Below are positions 6,075-6,087 of a stretch of 6,087 nt of DNA, in pieces. Within the stretch, counting starts at the first letter, position 1, and every line of letters begins with the position of its first letter. Both the position numbers and the translations under genes were made by a program. A model generated the notes under the pieces. It searched no databases. It worked only from the letters and a program-made list of their open reading frames with translations, and was not told where the DNA came from. This DNA is from Ignavibacteriota bacterium (GTDB taxonomy: Bacteria > Bacteroidota > Ignavibacteria > Tepidaquicellales > Tepidaquicellaceae), in contig PMIW01000061.1 in NCBI GenBank assembly GCA_003158365.1, positions 237 through 6,323 on the forward strand. Reading direction: 5' to 3'.

Positions 6075-6087
6075 ATATAAAATTTAA

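Overview
The window looks like a piece of an AT-rich chromosome from the Bacteroidota/Chlorobiota/Ignavibacteriota group, most likely an Ignavibacteria-type organism. The evidence is three secreted propeller proteins with Asp-box repeats, two of which keep their C-termini and end in a type IX secretion (T9SS) sorting domain with the 'QNYPNPFNPST' signature. Lineage placement is inference from protein style only.

Layout. Positions 1-314 (minus strand) hold the 5' end of a secreted propeller gene that runs off the left edge. It has a clear Shine-Dalgarno and a leader with two small hairpins. Positions 315-576 are a divergent intergenic region with a promoter for each direction and an inverted repeat just upstream of the rightward gene. 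Rightward, a TrmB-family regulator (577-1422) is followed after only 7 nt by a large exported protein (1430-3916: seven-bladed Asp-box propeller, extra domain, two carboxypeptidase-regulatory-like domains, T9SS tail). A second one follows after 42 nt (3959-5908: propeller, the same two domains, T9SS tail). No terminator is visible until a perfect 17-bp stem with a T-run at 6039-6074, so the three rightward genes probably form one operon.

How it may work. A TrmB-type regulator, probably autoregulated through the TTGTAG-N10-CTACAA inverted repeat at its own promoter, would control two surface-exposed or released T9SS cargo proteins. A weaker version of the same site overlaps the leftward promoter, so the divergent propeller gene may share the control. 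The ligand and the function of the cargo cannot be read from the sequence.

Most unusual features: (1) a G/C-rich palindrome at 5683-5727 lying in frame inside the T9SS domain of the last gene; (2) a 232-residue module about 88% identical between the two cargo genes, whose right boundary coincides with that palindrome; (3) tandem 61-nt hairpin units at the 3' end, the first containing the stop codon, with GNRA-type loops and pair-preserving substitutions.
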